Source: Sapria himalayana
Taxonomy: Eukaryota; Streptophyta; Magnoliopsida; Malpighiales; Rafflesiaceae
NCBI GenBank assembly: GCA_029783825.1
Contig: JAREIK010008067.1
Span: forward strand, 23,169-87,168
DNA: 64,000 nucleotides
Direction of reading: 5' to 3'
Shown: positions 22,288-35,559 of the stretch, piece after piece
Layout: the number at the start of each line of letters is the position of its first letter
Position numbering within the stretch: position 1 is the first letter of the stretch
Program-made: the position numbers and the translations under genes
The notes under the pieces: model-generated
What the model was told of the DNA's origin: nothing
What the model saw: the letters and a program-made list of their open reading frames with translations, nothing else
Database searches by the model: none

Positions 22288-24630
22288 GTATTTACCCTCA
22301 AATTTAGTGGTAAACAGTCATGGTTTGATATCCATTGTAAGTTTCTACCTACGAATTATCCATTTCAAAGAAATAGAACTACATTTCAAAAAAAAAATAA
22401 AACTGTGATGACAGTTGCACCAATAGTTCGTTCATGAGATGATATTATGACAAAGATTTAGAGTTTGGGTTTGAAGAAGGTAACTGAAAAGGAAGCTACT
22501 CGAAGTAATGGACCAAAAAGCAAATTATTTGGTTGGAGGAAATATAGTATATTTTGGGACTTTCCCTATTGGAAGTCCAATTTAATTCATCATAATTTAG
22601 ATGTAATGCATATTGAAAAAAATGTTTTTGATAATGTTTTCAACACAGTCCTTAATGTAGACAAAAAAACAAAAGACACTTTAAAATCAAGACAATAGTT
22701 GAATGATTAATGTCGGTGTCCTGAATTAAAACTGAATTAGGAAACAAGAAAATTCGCTAAATTTTGCTACACCCTTGATTAGAAGGCAAGATAGATATTG
22801 AGTGAATGGGTTAAAATTTGAATTTTCTGATGGATATGTGTCAAATATGGGTAGATGCGTGGATATGAAAAATTCTAAGTTATTTGGAATGAAAAGTCAT
22901 GGCTATCATGTATTTATGCAAAGATTAATACCAATTGCATTCCATGAATTACTTTCACTAAGTGTTTGGAAGGTCCTTATAGAACTTAGTTTGTTTTTCA
23001 AATAGCTAACTACAACCACAATCAAAATAGATGACATGGCGAGGCTGGAGAATGACATTCCACTTATTATTTGTAAGCTTGAACGGATATTCCCAGTGAG
23101 TTTTTTTGACTCGATGGAGCATTTGTTGGTCCATTTGGCATATGAAGCAAGGATTGCAGGGCTAGTACAAGTTAGGTGGATGTATCTTTTTGAGAGGTAA
23201 ATACATATAAATGATGTGTTTTATTATTTAGTACATAAAGTATTATTGTAATATAATCTAATTGAAACCTAACATTATGGATTTAGGTATCTTCATAAAT
23301 TGATATTGAATATTAGAAACAAGGTAAAAGTTGAAGGTTCAATTTGTAATACATATTTAGTAGAAGAAGCATCATCATTTTGTTCTTATTAGTTTGATAT
23401 CATGTCAATACAAAGAATAGGAATGTGTCACGGAATTATGAACGTCATGTGATGATAGAAGATGATTTTATGGACAAACTATCTACCTTCAAGCACTTTG
23501 GAAAAGCATTTGGAAGAGCATAGAAAAGATGTATGACAGATGAAGAGTACAAAGTAACCTAGAGCTATGTTTTACTTAATTGTGAGGAGGTTTCACCATA
23601 TATTGAGTATGTATACCCAAAATAGTTGCAGGTTTAATCATAGTTTAATTTTACCTTTAATAGGAATTATTAAAAATTGATAAACATTCTTTTCTCTCAT
23701 TTTATATTTGTGCAGTATTTATGTTGAGCAATTAAAATAAAGGCATCCAGTAATTTCCAGCAATGATGTCGATTATATGCTAGAAATTAAATTTGTGAAT
23801 TGGTTAAAAAATTATGTGAGTATAATTAAGTTTTTAATTTTTGAAGTATTTAATTAATTAGTATCTTTTATTTGTTAATATTAATTTTTTAATTTATGTC
23901 ACATGCAATTGAACTTCAAATGGAGATTCAAATATTTTCATTCAGAATCTAAGTAAAGGCCCGTTTAGATATGTGACAAAGTATCCTGGGTATTTTGTTA
24001 ATGGATATAAGTTTCACACAATCGGGCACGGTTCTTCTAAAATAATAATGAATAGTGGTATATGCATTAAAGGCTCATGTTATAGTGAAGAAGAGATTGA
24101 TTATTATGATCAACTCAAAGAAGTTATTAAGTTGGAGTATCTTGGACTCAAGAATAATAGGATTGTATTATATAAATGCCAGTGGTTTGATCCTACATAA
24201 ATGTGGGCTCAAAGATTCATTCGAATTATAAGCTAGTGGATGTTAACCATAAACGCAAATAATCAATATTAGCCATTTATAATGGCAGTTCAAGCTACTC
24301 ATGTATATTATTATACATACCTGAGTTTATCTCATGATAAGAGAGATTGATGGGTGATTTACAAATCAAGCTCGATCAAAATTTAAGTTACCAACATTGC
24401 AATAAAGAAGTGTAGACTTAGAAATTGCACTGGCATTACAAGGAGATGACATAAATAATTTTGAGCCTATGAATGTCGATGAAGATCCAAAAAATTTATG
24501 TGATTCAAATGGTGGCACAATAAAAATTGAAGATGATCAATTTCTATCCAAAGATGAGTTCAAACTTCTATCGGAATCAGAAAAAATATCAGAAGATCCA
24601 TTAGAGGATGATAGTGATGCCGATAATTAA
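22288..24630 (+). pseudogene. CACTA1 Tnp2-type transposase (TnpD), N-terminally truncated
   Basis: Encodes the C-terminal half of the En/Spm transposase that cuts at element ends. Seen in order: VFTLKFSGKQSWFDIH from 22288 (Tnp2 core), GLKKVTEKEATRSNG, IFWDFPYWKSNLIHHNLDVM and HIEKNVFDNVFNTVLNV, DUF4218 (MGRCVDMKNSKLFGMKSHGY, HVFMQRLIPIAFHELL, LFFK then SMEHLLVHLAYEARIAGLVQ), a 90-bp GT-AG intron at 23197-23286 splitting FER/YLHKL, YLVEEASSFCS, DUF4216 (YPGYFVNGYKFHTIGHGSSK, NSGICIKGSCYSEEEIDYY, KCQWFDPT) at 23970-24199, and an acidic tail ending at 24630. In-frame stops occur (for example near 22435 and at 22696). The Transpos_assoc domain and first half of Tnp2 are absent; an AT-rich satellite abuts the break. 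Confidence 0.88.
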
Positions 24631-24769
24631 ATTGTTATAATTTTATTATAGATTTAAACTATCAAAGATTTTTTATATTTTATGAAATCTATCGGTATGT
24701 TTTATTCGAAAATGCATACTTGTTCATTATATCCCTATTTTTTGTTCTATGATTAATTTTGTATAGTAG

Positions 24770-26619
24770 ATGGTGCCTAAAGGACGTGGAAATGGTGGAG
24801 GTGGACGTGGACACAGAAATGAACCCAATTCAACTAGTATGTTACATCATGTTGTAGAATCAGTACCATCTCATAGCCACCATATCCAGACTTCAACATC
24901 AGAATCCCATCTCCATTTCTATCACCATCACCATCATTGAGACCTCTACTATCACCTTTATCAGATGTAAGCCCACCATCCATTGTGCTTCCTGCACAAA
25001 CTTTGATCAATCTCTTTCTTCTACACCATTATTACACAAATTGTTCCCCCATTTACAATACCAAAAATATCATCAAATGTTGTGTCTCCTCTGTAATCAG
25101 TATAAAGTTAGATATTGAGATTGTGAATGAGAGGTAAAAAAATATGTAAAATGAGGTTGAAAAAAAATTGATATTACTGTTAGTGGTTTTTTTTATATTG
25201 TTATGATTTGCTTGTTTTAATGTTATTTATTTATTTGTACAGTTTTATTCCATCTCACAAGTATTCGATTATAATTATAAAGGCTTTCAAGAAATTGGCT
25301 TATTCTAAAGGTTTCTCCTAGAAGAAAGTTTTTTGATCGATAAATAGTCATATTTTAATGACTTTTAGGTAAAAATAATAAAACAAAAGAATTGAAAATA
25401 AATATCTAATTACTTAACTTTTATGTTGGTTATTATTCAATAGTAAATAATTATGTTCTTATTGTTAATATAAATTCTTTTGTCATTTTTATATTTATAG
25501 AATCAGTGCACATGGGCACCCAAATTTGATAGAAAGATAAAGTCATTATGGAAGATCAAATCTGCTCAATGATGTTCTGATTTTGTTTATAAATTAAATA
25601 AAATGAAAGAAATGCCTGATTTTATATCTGAGGAAGATTGGCCTGAGTGGCTTAATTATTGGGAGGAGCCAGATGTGAAGAAAAAATTAGATATTGCCAG
25701 CAAAAATTGAAGAAGTGCGGTATTAGACTAGGTACAGAAATTTGTCGACACACTGGAGGTTCAAAGTAGAGCATTGAGCACTCTCGAGATTTGGTACAAA
25801 TTTAATATTCTAAAATTTCTATATTTGTGTTTGTCCTAATTGTCCAATAAATAAAATCTCTACATGGTTTTATAAATTTTGTTAAATTTTTTTTATCATT
25901 TGATTTTTATGACTTAATAAAAACATATTCTATGTTGAAGAATTGGGTCGAGATCCAATTTTTTATGAGATTTTCAGAAAGATGCATGTGAAGAAAGTGG
26001 ATGGTCAGTATGTTGACAACAAGTCTTAGATGATTTCTGTAAGAAATTGTTATATTAATTAGATTTTTATAAAACTACAGTACTTTATGAAATTGTTTTT
26101 TTTAAATGCAAAATAATTTATTTTATTTTTTGAAAATCTAGAATGTTTTGTTCTCTATTTTATCTCAGGACTAAAGGAGGAATGTGTGATAGCTACTCAT
26201 CAAACAGTTGAGGGTTCTATGGACCTTCAACCAATGGACTATGATCCTATTTATTTGGAGACAATAAGAGGTCGAAAGAAGCAGCGAGTGTACGGAATCG
26301 TGCTCTAAGGGAGTGACATTTTGTTGTAGCAGTCATACTTCTAATTCATCTGTCTCAGCAGGTGGATGAGGTATTCGAACAAAAAACATTGTAAACAAAT
26401 GAACATATGTAGATATGGAGATCGAAATGAAAAGAAGGATGAGCAGATAACTAATTTGATGGAATAATGTAAGAAATTAAAGAATTTAAATGTAATGCAA
26501 TAGCAGATGTCCTATTTGGAGTCACTATTAGCGGCATTGGCACAACAGATAGCATTCTGAGATCCAGCTGCAAATCCTCATAGGAAAGGCTAGCATTCCC
26601 TACAAATTATGTGGATGAT
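24770..26619 (+). pseudogene. CACTA1 Transposase_24 (TnpA-like) gene
   Basis: Second gene of the element, in the family whose known members bind subterminal repeats and assist the transposase. The ATG at 24770 gives MVPKGRGNGGGGRGHRNEPN and a His/Ser-rich stretch. Further exons read TWAPKFDRKIKSLWKIKSAQ, FISEEDWPEWLNYWEEPDVK, ELGRDPIFYEIFRKMHVKKV, and RGRKKQRVYGIVL near 26265-26308, where intact relatives have VYGLGS, then a coiled tail (LESLLAALAQQIAF). AT-rich introns separate these parts. Several stops and shifts make it a pseudogene. It lies about 140 bp after the Tnp2 gene on the same strand, the usual order. Confidence 0.75.
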
Positions 26620-26966
26620 TGAGTATGAAAATTATCTTTGAACTGTTATTTATTTTTGTCTATGTGTAGCAAATAATTATGATAGTTTTTTGCAGGTTTC
26701 AATTTTTTTTATTCTGGTTTTGTCATTACTTTTTTGATTAACAAAATTATGAATCTTTGTAGGACACATTATGTGAGACAAAAGAAAAAATCTTGATTCA
26801 AAGCATCGAGACATTATCACGGTCCTTCCAATGCATGGGTCCCATATTACTGATTTCAACTTTATCAAAAAAAGGTCTAGCTTATATAATCTTTATTTTT
26901 CTAAAAATATTTTATTTTTGCACTCTCTTATCTCTAAACATAATTGCTGGACTCTTTTCGATTTTT
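26620..26966. other. Gene-free link between transposase genes and tandem units
   Basis: AT-rich. Contains CTCTAAACATAATTGCTGG (near 26931), similar to CTCTAAACATCATTGCTGG at about 21770. Confidence 0.5.
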
Positions 26967-27099
26967 GTTGAAGCTGTATGACAATTAAATTTAAGTTGTG
27001 TTTATTCATGTCTATAATATTCGTTTTTATATATCTATGAATATGTTTTAGTGTCTCTAAATTTTTGAGTAGAGTTTTAGCCTATTATAGGTATGTAAA

Positions 27100-27625
27100 A
27101 GCCTATTTTCAGCAGTAGCAGTGATGATAGTGACAACAACAGTGGTGGCAGAAGCGGCATCGATGGTAGTAGTGGTGGCGGCGGCGGTGGCATCACCGGC
27201 AACACTGGCAGTAGTGCCAGAGGCAACAACAGCGGTAGCAATGGCAGCAACGGTGGCGGGTGACGATGGTGGAAGCAGCCACAGCAATAGCAACGGTGGA
27301 GGGAAGAGACGATGGTGGAAGTAGGGTGGCTGGTAGAAGCGGACGGCGGCGACGACGGTGGCGGGAGACGGTGGCAGAGTGGCGGCATCAGCATCATCAG
27401 TGGTAAAAGCGAACATAAGTGATAATAGCAGCACCAATGGTAGTAGTGATAGTAGCGGCATCAACGACAGGCTACGGCCAATGGCGGGTGGCGGCTGGGG
27501 CTGGCAGCGACAACACCGACAGCAGTGATAGTGGCAGTGGCATCAGTAATCGTAGTAGTGGTAAGCAGTAGCGGGCAATGACGGTGGCAGTGGCAGTGGC
27601 AACGTAGAGGGAGCAGCAGCAATGC
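27100..27625 (+). repeat. GC-rich degenerate trinucleotide tract, copy 1
   Basis: Period-3 mixture of GGC, AGT, GGT, AGC, GCA and GTA. It gives false open frames rich in Ala, Val, Ser or Gly on both strands. Confidence 0.85.
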
Positions 27626-28383
27626 AACAAATGTGGGTATACGTACGTATATTAGTCACTATATACGTACGTATAATACTATAGTAATTTATGTACATAT
27701 ATACTGAGTATATATATGTACTGAGTATATATGTACACATAATATTATAGTTTATATTGTTACATATACTATAGTAATATATGTACGACTGAAATGTTAG
27801 TATATATGTATTATATTTACTGCAACACTATATATTATCATAACCTAGTTTTTTTAGTTTATTACTTTGATTTGATTTGTGGTTTATATTTCGTGCAGCT
27901 ATAGTACTGCATTGTTTTTCCATATGATGCTGTATTAATGATGACATATTTCAACAAATATGATACACCGTGACTCAGACAACATTTTCATAGCCAGAAC
28001 GTGGTGCTCGGATGAACAAAGGGAGAGAAAGCAACATCAAGCATTGATAGATTATACTTATGCAACATTCAGTAGATACATGATTAATAAGATGTAATAT
28101 AATTTTATTATTTTTTTTGTTTTCGTTATTTAAAATATTATATTAGCATAAGTATTAAATAATTTTTTTTTGTTTAATTTTGAAATTTTCATTTATAGTT
28201 TCTGTTTTTATTAATTAATTTAAAAATATTAATTATTTAATTAAATTTGTGTTGAAACTGTATGACAATCAACTGTAATTTTTGTTGTTGATGTCTATAA
28301 TGACACTTTATATATCTATGTAAAATATTTGGGTTTCTCCAAATTATTTTGGTAGAGTTTTAGACTATTATAGGTATGTAAAA

Positions 28384-28790
28384 GCCTATTATCAGTAGTG
28401 GTAGCCACGGCAGCGGCGGCAGTAGTGGCAATGATGGTAGTGGTGGTAGTGGTGCCAGAAGTGGCAGTGATGGCAGTGGCAGTAGTAGTGGCGGCGTTAG
28501 TAGCGGAGGCAGTGGTTGTAGCAGCAGTGGTGGCAGATGCTATAGCTGTGGCAGTAGTGACAGCGACTATAGTAGAGGCAGCGGAGGAAGCCGAAGCATC
28601 AGTAGTAGCGGCGGTAGCAGAGGCAGCAATGGTAGCAGAGATAGCGGCGGCGGCGGTGGCGATAGTGGAGGCATCAATGGTAGTAGTAGCCACAGTGGCA
28701 GTGGAAGTAGCGGCAGGGATGGTAGCGTGTAGTGGGGGAGGCAATGGCGGTTGTGGCAATGGGAGTAGTAGGAATGACAACAAATGTGGA
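28384..28790 (+). repeat. GC-rich degenerate trinucleotide tract, copy 2
   Basis: As copy 1 but with a different order and number of triplets. The 136-codon plus-strand frame at 28398-28808 is a product of the repeat. Confidence 0.85.
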
Positions 28791-29544
28791 ATATACGTAT
28801 GTATTTAGTCAGTATATACGTACGTATAATTCTACAATATTTTATGTACATATATACTGAGTATATATGTACTCGGTATATATGTATGCATAATATTGCA
28901 ATTTATATGTACAAAAATACTATAGTAATATATGTACGAGTGAAATGCTAGTATATATGTATTTTTTTGCTACAATAATATATATTATCAAAACATAGTT
29001 TTTTTAATTTATTTTGATTTGATTTAGTGGTTTAAATTTCTTTACAGATGTGGTACCGCATGGTTTCCCATACGAAGCTTATATAAGTAAATAGATTTTT
29101 TAACAGACATGAAGCACCGTGACTTGGATAGTTTTTTCGCAACAAAAAGTTGGTGATCGGAGGAGCAGAGTGAGAGAAAGCAATGTCAATGCATTGATAA
29201 ATTATACTTTATGCACAGTCGGTTGATATATTGATTACTAAGATGTAATATAATTTTTGTTATTTTTTTATAGTTATTTAAAATATTGTATTAGAATGAG
29301 TTATTCAATGAATTTTTTTTTTGTTTAATTTAAAATTTTCATTTATAGTTTCTATTTTTTATTAAATTAAATATAAAAATATTAAATTAATTAAGAAAAT
29401 TTTAGTTTAAGCTGTATGTCAATCAACTTTAATTTGTGTTTGTTCATGTCTATAATAACTATTTTTATAATCTGTGAAAATATTTGTCTCTAATTTTTTG
29501 GGTAGAGTTTTAGCCTATTATAGGTCTATAAAAGCCTATTATCA

Positions 29545-30055
29545 GTAGTAGTAGCAACAATAGTGGCGACAGCAATGGGAGCGGTGTCAGCGGAAATGGC
29601 AGCGGCTCCAGTGGTGATGGGGCAGCAGTGGGAGTTGTAGCGCGGCAGTAGGGGGGGAGCGGCGGCGATAGGAGCAGCAGCATCGGAGGCAGCGGCAGCG
29701 ACTGCAGCAACGGCTACATCAGAAATAGTGGCGGCAGGGGCAGTAGAATCGACTACACCGAAAGTAGTGGCATCACCGGAAGAAGTGGTATAGTGGCAGA
29801 GGCGGCAATGATATTAGTGGCGGAGTGATAGCATCAATGGCTGCGGTAGCAGCTACGACAGTAGCAGCAGCGATAGCTGCGGCATTCAGCCGCAGCACTG
29901 GCAGCGGGGGCAAGTGGCCAGCGGTAATAGCCACAATAGTAGAGGTAACTACGGCAGCAGCGATGATGGTGACATCAGCAATGGTATTAGCAGTGATAGT
30001 GGCAATGGGTAATGACAAGAGTGGCAGTGGGAGTAGCAGCAACAACACCAAATGA
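29545..30055 (+). repeat. GC-rich degenerate trinucleotide tract, copy 3
   Basis: As the other two, with more GCGGC and CAGCAG triplets. Confidence 0.85.
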
Positions 30056-30447
30056 GGTATATACGTAGGAAGAAAGTTAGTATATATGTACATATAATAC
30101 TACAATATTTTATGTACATATATACATAGTATATTTGTACTCAGTTTATATGTACACAATATTGCTATTTTTATATACATATACTATAGTAATATATGTA
30201 CGAGTAAAATGCTAGTATATATTTACATATATAATATAATATTATATATGTATCAAAACATAACTTTTTTTAAAAATTGATTGAGTGGTTTAAATTTCTT
30301 ACAGATATGATACCGCATTGTTCCACATACAAAGCTTCTATAAGTGATGAGATTTTTCACTAGACATTACGTGCCGTGACTCGAAAACTTTATGTAGTAT
30401 AAAAATGATGATCGGAGGAGTAGAGGGAGAGAAAGCAATGATGACTC

Positions 30448-33400
30448 GGAAATCCATCTCGTTTCTGTCTATTTTATGTCTACAATTCTATCTAATTATC
30501 TACTTGCGTATCTATTGTCTATCTATTTGTCTATCTATCTCTCTATCTATATATATATCTATCAATCTATTATCTATAAATCGACTATCTATCTATATAT
30601 CAATATATATATTTGTTTATCATTTATATATCTATCTTTCGTTCTTTCTATCTTTCTATCCATCTTTCTATCTATCTTCTACCTATCTATTTGTATATCC
30701 ATCAATCAATCTAACTGTCTATCTATATGTTTAACTATCTGTCTATATATCTATATATCTATATGTCTATCTATTTAAACTACTACTATCATTCTATCTA
30801 TCTATCTGTCTTCTATTTGTCAATATATTTAACTATTTCTATGTATGTATCTATCTATCTATATGTCAACCTATCTATCTTGTATTTATCTATCTTCCTA
30901 TATATTTATCTATCTATATGTTTATTTATCTATCTATCAATCTAAACTATATATCTATTTGTTATCATCTATATATATCTATCTATTTATTTGTTTATCT
31001 ATCTGTCTATCTATCTATATTACTATCTATGTATCTATATATTAGCTAATTATCTTTCTATAATTATCTGGTATCTATCTGTCTAAAATATCTATTATCT
31101 ATCTGCCTACCTATTTATCTTTATCTATCAACTATATATCAATCTTCTATCTATCTATATCCATCTATTTGTCTATCTATCTATCTATCCATCCATCTAT
31201 CTATTATTAAATTTTCTATCTATATATATGTCTAACTATATGTCTATCTATCTATCTATTTAAATATCTAAACTATCTTACTTTCTTTGTATCTATCTAT
31301 CTATCTATCTATTACTATCTATCTATCTGTTTATCTATCTATCTGTCTGTCTATCTATTTGCCTAATAAAATGTCAATATATCTGTCTATATAATTGTCA
31401 ATCTATCTTCTATCTATTTGTATACGTATCAGTCTATCAATATGCTTATCATATGTCAATCAATCTCTCTATGAAACTTCTATCAAATTGTCTATAAATT
31501 TGTCTATTAATCTTTCTATCAATCTGATTATCAATTGTTCTATCAATCATTCTATCAATCATCTGTTTATATTTATATATATATTAATTTATCTATCAAT
31601 CTTTATATCAATTTATCTATCATCTATATGGTCTATCTATTGGTCAATCAATCAATCTATCAATCTATCTGTCTATCTGTCTGTTGTCTATCTAAAAATG
31701 AATTTATTATCAATTAATCTATCTATCTAACTATCTTTAAATGTGTCTATCTAACTGTCTATCAATTGATTTCTATCTTTCTATCAGTTAATTTATTTCT
31801 CTATCTAACTATCTATCAATAAATAAGTATGTCTATTTAATATATTCATCTATCTATCAATATCTTTTTGTCTATCTATATATTTATCGATCTATCTATC
31901 TATGTATATCTATCTATTTATCTATTTTTCTACCAATCTTCTACCTATTTATATAACTATCTATTTATTGTCTATCTATATATCTATCATTTATCTATAT
32001 GTTATTAGATATCTATATCTATCTATATGTCTAATAATATGTCAATATATCTTAATATAATTGTTCTATCTATCTGTCTAGCTATCTGTTATCAATATGT
32101 CTATTATATGTCAATCTATCTATCTAACAAACTTTATACAATCTAGTTATAAATTTGTATATTAATATTTCTATCAATTGACTTTCAATTTTTTATCAAT
32201 CTATCTATCATCTATTATTTATCTATTATCTATTAATATATTTAGTTATTATCTATATATATCAATCAATCAATCTATCTATAATCGATCTATCTATCAA
32301 TCTATATCATGTCTATCTATCTGTCTATCTATCTATCTATCATCGTCTATCTATCTATCTATTGTTGTTTGTCTATCTGTCTATCTAAAAAATCAATCTA
32401 TTATCTATCTTTCTATGTCTATATATATGTCTATCATTGATCATTCTATCTTTTTATTGTTATGTATATGTTTATCTATTTATATTTCATCTATTAATTT
32501 ATTTCTCTATCTAATTATCTATCAATAAATATGCTGTCTATACTAAATATCTATCTATCAATAAATATATCTTTGTGTCTAACTATTTTATCTATCTATT
32601 TATTTATCTATCTATCTATTTGTGTGTGTGTATATATATATAATATATATATATCAATTTATCTATTTTTCTATCAATCTATCTAACAATTTATATACAA
32701 TCTATTTATTATGTATCTATCTGTCTATGAATTTGTCTATCAATCATCTATCTGTCTATCAATCTTTCTATCACTCTCTCTATCAATCTATTATTAATCT
32801 TATATCATTTTATATAAAATTGTCTATATCTATCAATCTATATGTCTATCAATATATCTATTTATCGTTCTATCTATTGATATAATCTATCTATCTTCTG
32901 TCTATCTTTCTCTCTATCTATCTATATGTGTATCTATCTGTGTATCTATCTATCTATCTATATGTCTATCAATCAATCAATCTATCTATCTATCTATATA
33001 GTTGTCTATATAATGTTCTATCAATCAATCTATCTGTCTATCTATCTGACTATATCTTTATCTATCTTTCTATCTATATGTCTATCTCTCTTTCTATATA
33101 TGTGACTATATATCTATATATCTATCTATCTATTTGTCTATCTATTTTTATCTCTATCTATATATCTATCAATCTATCTATTTGTTTGTCTATCTATCTA
33201 TATATCTATATATCGATATATTTAACTTTTTATCTAATTGTCTATATATATATGTCTATCTATCTATCTATCTCTTTATCTATCTTTTTGTCTATCTATT
33301 AGTCTATCTGCCTATTTAACTATCTAACTATCTATTTCTCTATCTATCTTTTTATCAATCAATCAATCTATCTATATATCTATCAATCTGTTTATCTATC

Positions 33401-33886
33401 TGTCTATCTATCAATCTATTAATCTGTCTATTTATCTATCTATAAATCTATCTATCAATCTGACTATTAATCTTTTTATCAATCTGTTTATCTATCAGTA
33501 TATCTAAGAGTCTATCTATATTTATATCAACTATCTATAAATCTATATAAAAATTAGTCAATCTATCTATCTATCAATTTTTCTCTTTCTATTACTTTTT
33601 TTGTCTATCTATTAATATATCAATCAAATAATCTATCTATCTTTATTTCTATCAGTCTATTTGTATGACTGTCTATATGTCTGACTGTCTATCTATCAAT
33701 CTATTTATCCTTTTGTCTCTCAGACTATATATCTTTCTAAATGTATTCTATTCATCTATCTATCTATTTTTCTATTTATCTATCTATCAATCTATCTATA
33801 TATTTATCTATAACTATTTTTAAAGGTATCTATCTATCTCTATCTATTTATATATCTTTCAATCAATCTATCTGTCTATATTTTTA

Positions 33887-33924
<38 letters not shown>

Positions 33925-34810
33925 AACTATCTATTTGTCTATATTCTATTTATCAATCATTCTATTTATTTGTCTATTTATTTGTCTATCTATTTGTCTT
34001 TCTATCTATCTATTTATTTACTTATATGTCTATCTATCTATCTACTTGTTTATCTATCTCTTTCTCTATCTATCAATATATTTATTCATCTATCAATCTA
34101 ATAATCTATCAATATATCTATGTTTCTATTTGTCTATCTATCTATCTATCTACCTATCTAGTTTTCTATCTATCTATCTATTTTCTATCTATCTATTTAT
34201 CTATCAATTTGTCTATTAATCTGCCTATAAATAGGTGTATTAATCGATCTATTAATTTGTCTATAAATCTATTTATCAATCTGTCTATCATTATATCCAT
34301 TAATTTGTCTATCTATTTATCTGCCAATATATCTATATGTCTATCTATATCTATATCTATCTATCTTTCCGAATATCAATCTAAATATCTATATGTCTAT
34401 CTATCTTTCTAACTAACTAATAATCTGTCTGTCTATATATACATCTTTCTATCTATTTGTCTAACTCTCTATCTATCTTTATGTCTATATATCTATCTAT
34501 CTCTTTCTCTCAATTTATATGTCTATTTATTTATCTATTTGTCTTTCTATCAATCAATCTATTTGTCTATCTAACTCTCTATCTATCTATCTATCTATTA
34601 GTCTATAATTTATCAATTTATCTGTCCATCTATTAGTCTATTAATTTATCAATCTATCTATCAATTTATCTATCTTTTAATCTATCTATCTATAAATATA
34701 TCAATAAATGAATCTATAAGGCTAAATTTAAATCTATCTATCTGCCTATCTATCTATCTGCCTATCTATCTCTTGATATATCTATCTATATATCGGTATG
34801 TCTATCTATC
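30448..34810 (+). repeat. Degenerate TATC tetranucleotide array, block 1
   Basis: TATC units with frequent TGTC, AATC, TTTC and ATATC variants over 4.3 kb. Includes a (TA)n run near 33893-33920. Tyr-Leu-Ser-Ile frames throughout are artefacts. Confidence 0.95.
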
Positions 34811-35010
34811 TATAGGTGTCAAACGAGCCAGGCTGGGCCGGCCCTGCCCGTTTTTTTAGGGCACGAACATGCCACCGTGCCGGGCCGGGCACAGTTTAAA
34901 AACTTCTGGGCCCGGCACTGCCCGTAGGCACGGCAGGCCGTGCCAAGCCCGCTCGGGCCCGGCCTGTCCATACGGGCCGGGGCAGCCAGGCAGAGGCAGA
35001 CCCTGCCCAG
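34811..35010. repeat. hAT left GC-rich subterminal region
   Basis: Repeats of GGGCCGG, GGCACGG and GCCCGGC words in both directions, able to fold back. A sharp GC island between AT-rich sequences. Confidence 0.75.
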
Positions 35011-35559
35011 AGACCTGATTGGCAAGAATTTTTTTTTATTTTTTTTTAAAAATTTTATATATTGTAATGCATAACAGCTTAGGTGTAGGTGTATAGTACC
35101 ATATTAAATATATAGAATTTTATAAATGTTTAAAAATTAAATTAAATAAATAACAAAGTTTAGAATTTTTTTTTTTCAATTCAAATTAGTTTAAATTTTA
35201 TAATTTATAAGTTTATATATTAAAGTTATTAATGTTTAAAATAAAATTAAATGAAAACAACATAAATCAATACATTATGTTAGTAAAGCTACAAATCAAA
35301 ATTTAAAAAAAATTCAACAACACAAATGAAAAATTACTAATCATCCATTTGAAAACCGTGGTACGGAACATACAAGTATAAGTTTCAAACACAATGTACA
35401 AACAAAGCGTACAAATACAATCAATAAAAAAACATCGAAAACAAAAAACCGCAGATCATCATCAATCGTCAATCGACATATCATGAGAATCATCAGACGC
35501 AACATCAAGATCAGTATCATATGGATCGTCATCATCGGCAATCAACTCCTCCGCCATCG
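35011..35559. other. hAT 3' non-coding region
   Basis: AT-rich sequence between the GC-rich end and the last recognisable transposase codons. No gene seen. Confidence 0.5.

Larger units (their letters stand above)
26967..30447 (+). repeat. Three tandem copies of a ~1.05-1.28 kb unit
   Basis: Units start with GTTGAAGCTGTATGACAAT or a variant at 26967, 28251 and 29404. Each continues with GAGTTTTAGCCTATTATAGG or a close form, TATGTAAAAGCC or a close form, a GC-rich trinucleotide tract, TATA-rich sequence with ACGTACGT motifs, ACCGCAT or TACTGCATTG, and AGGGAGAGAAAGCAA. The third copy is cut just after AGGGAGAGAAAGCAATG at about 30440, where TATC sequence begins. Confidence 0.88.

Noticed and set aside
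27057..27464. Ala/Thr/Pro-rich frames over the triplet tracts (also 28316-28808 and 29773-30093)
   Set aside because: Period-3 simple sequence, open on both strands, with triplet order not conserved between the three units.
30405..34412. Many Tyr-Leu-Ser-Ile frames in the TATC/GATA arrays, here and at 38373-45396 and 52163-52736
   Set aside because: A TATC repeat of period 4 gives the same peptide in every frame. No gene evidence.
34819..35025. Open frames in the GC-rich hAT ends (also 38144-38387)
   Set aside because: Stop-poor because of high GC and reiterated GGCACGG words; they run into the tetranucleotide array.
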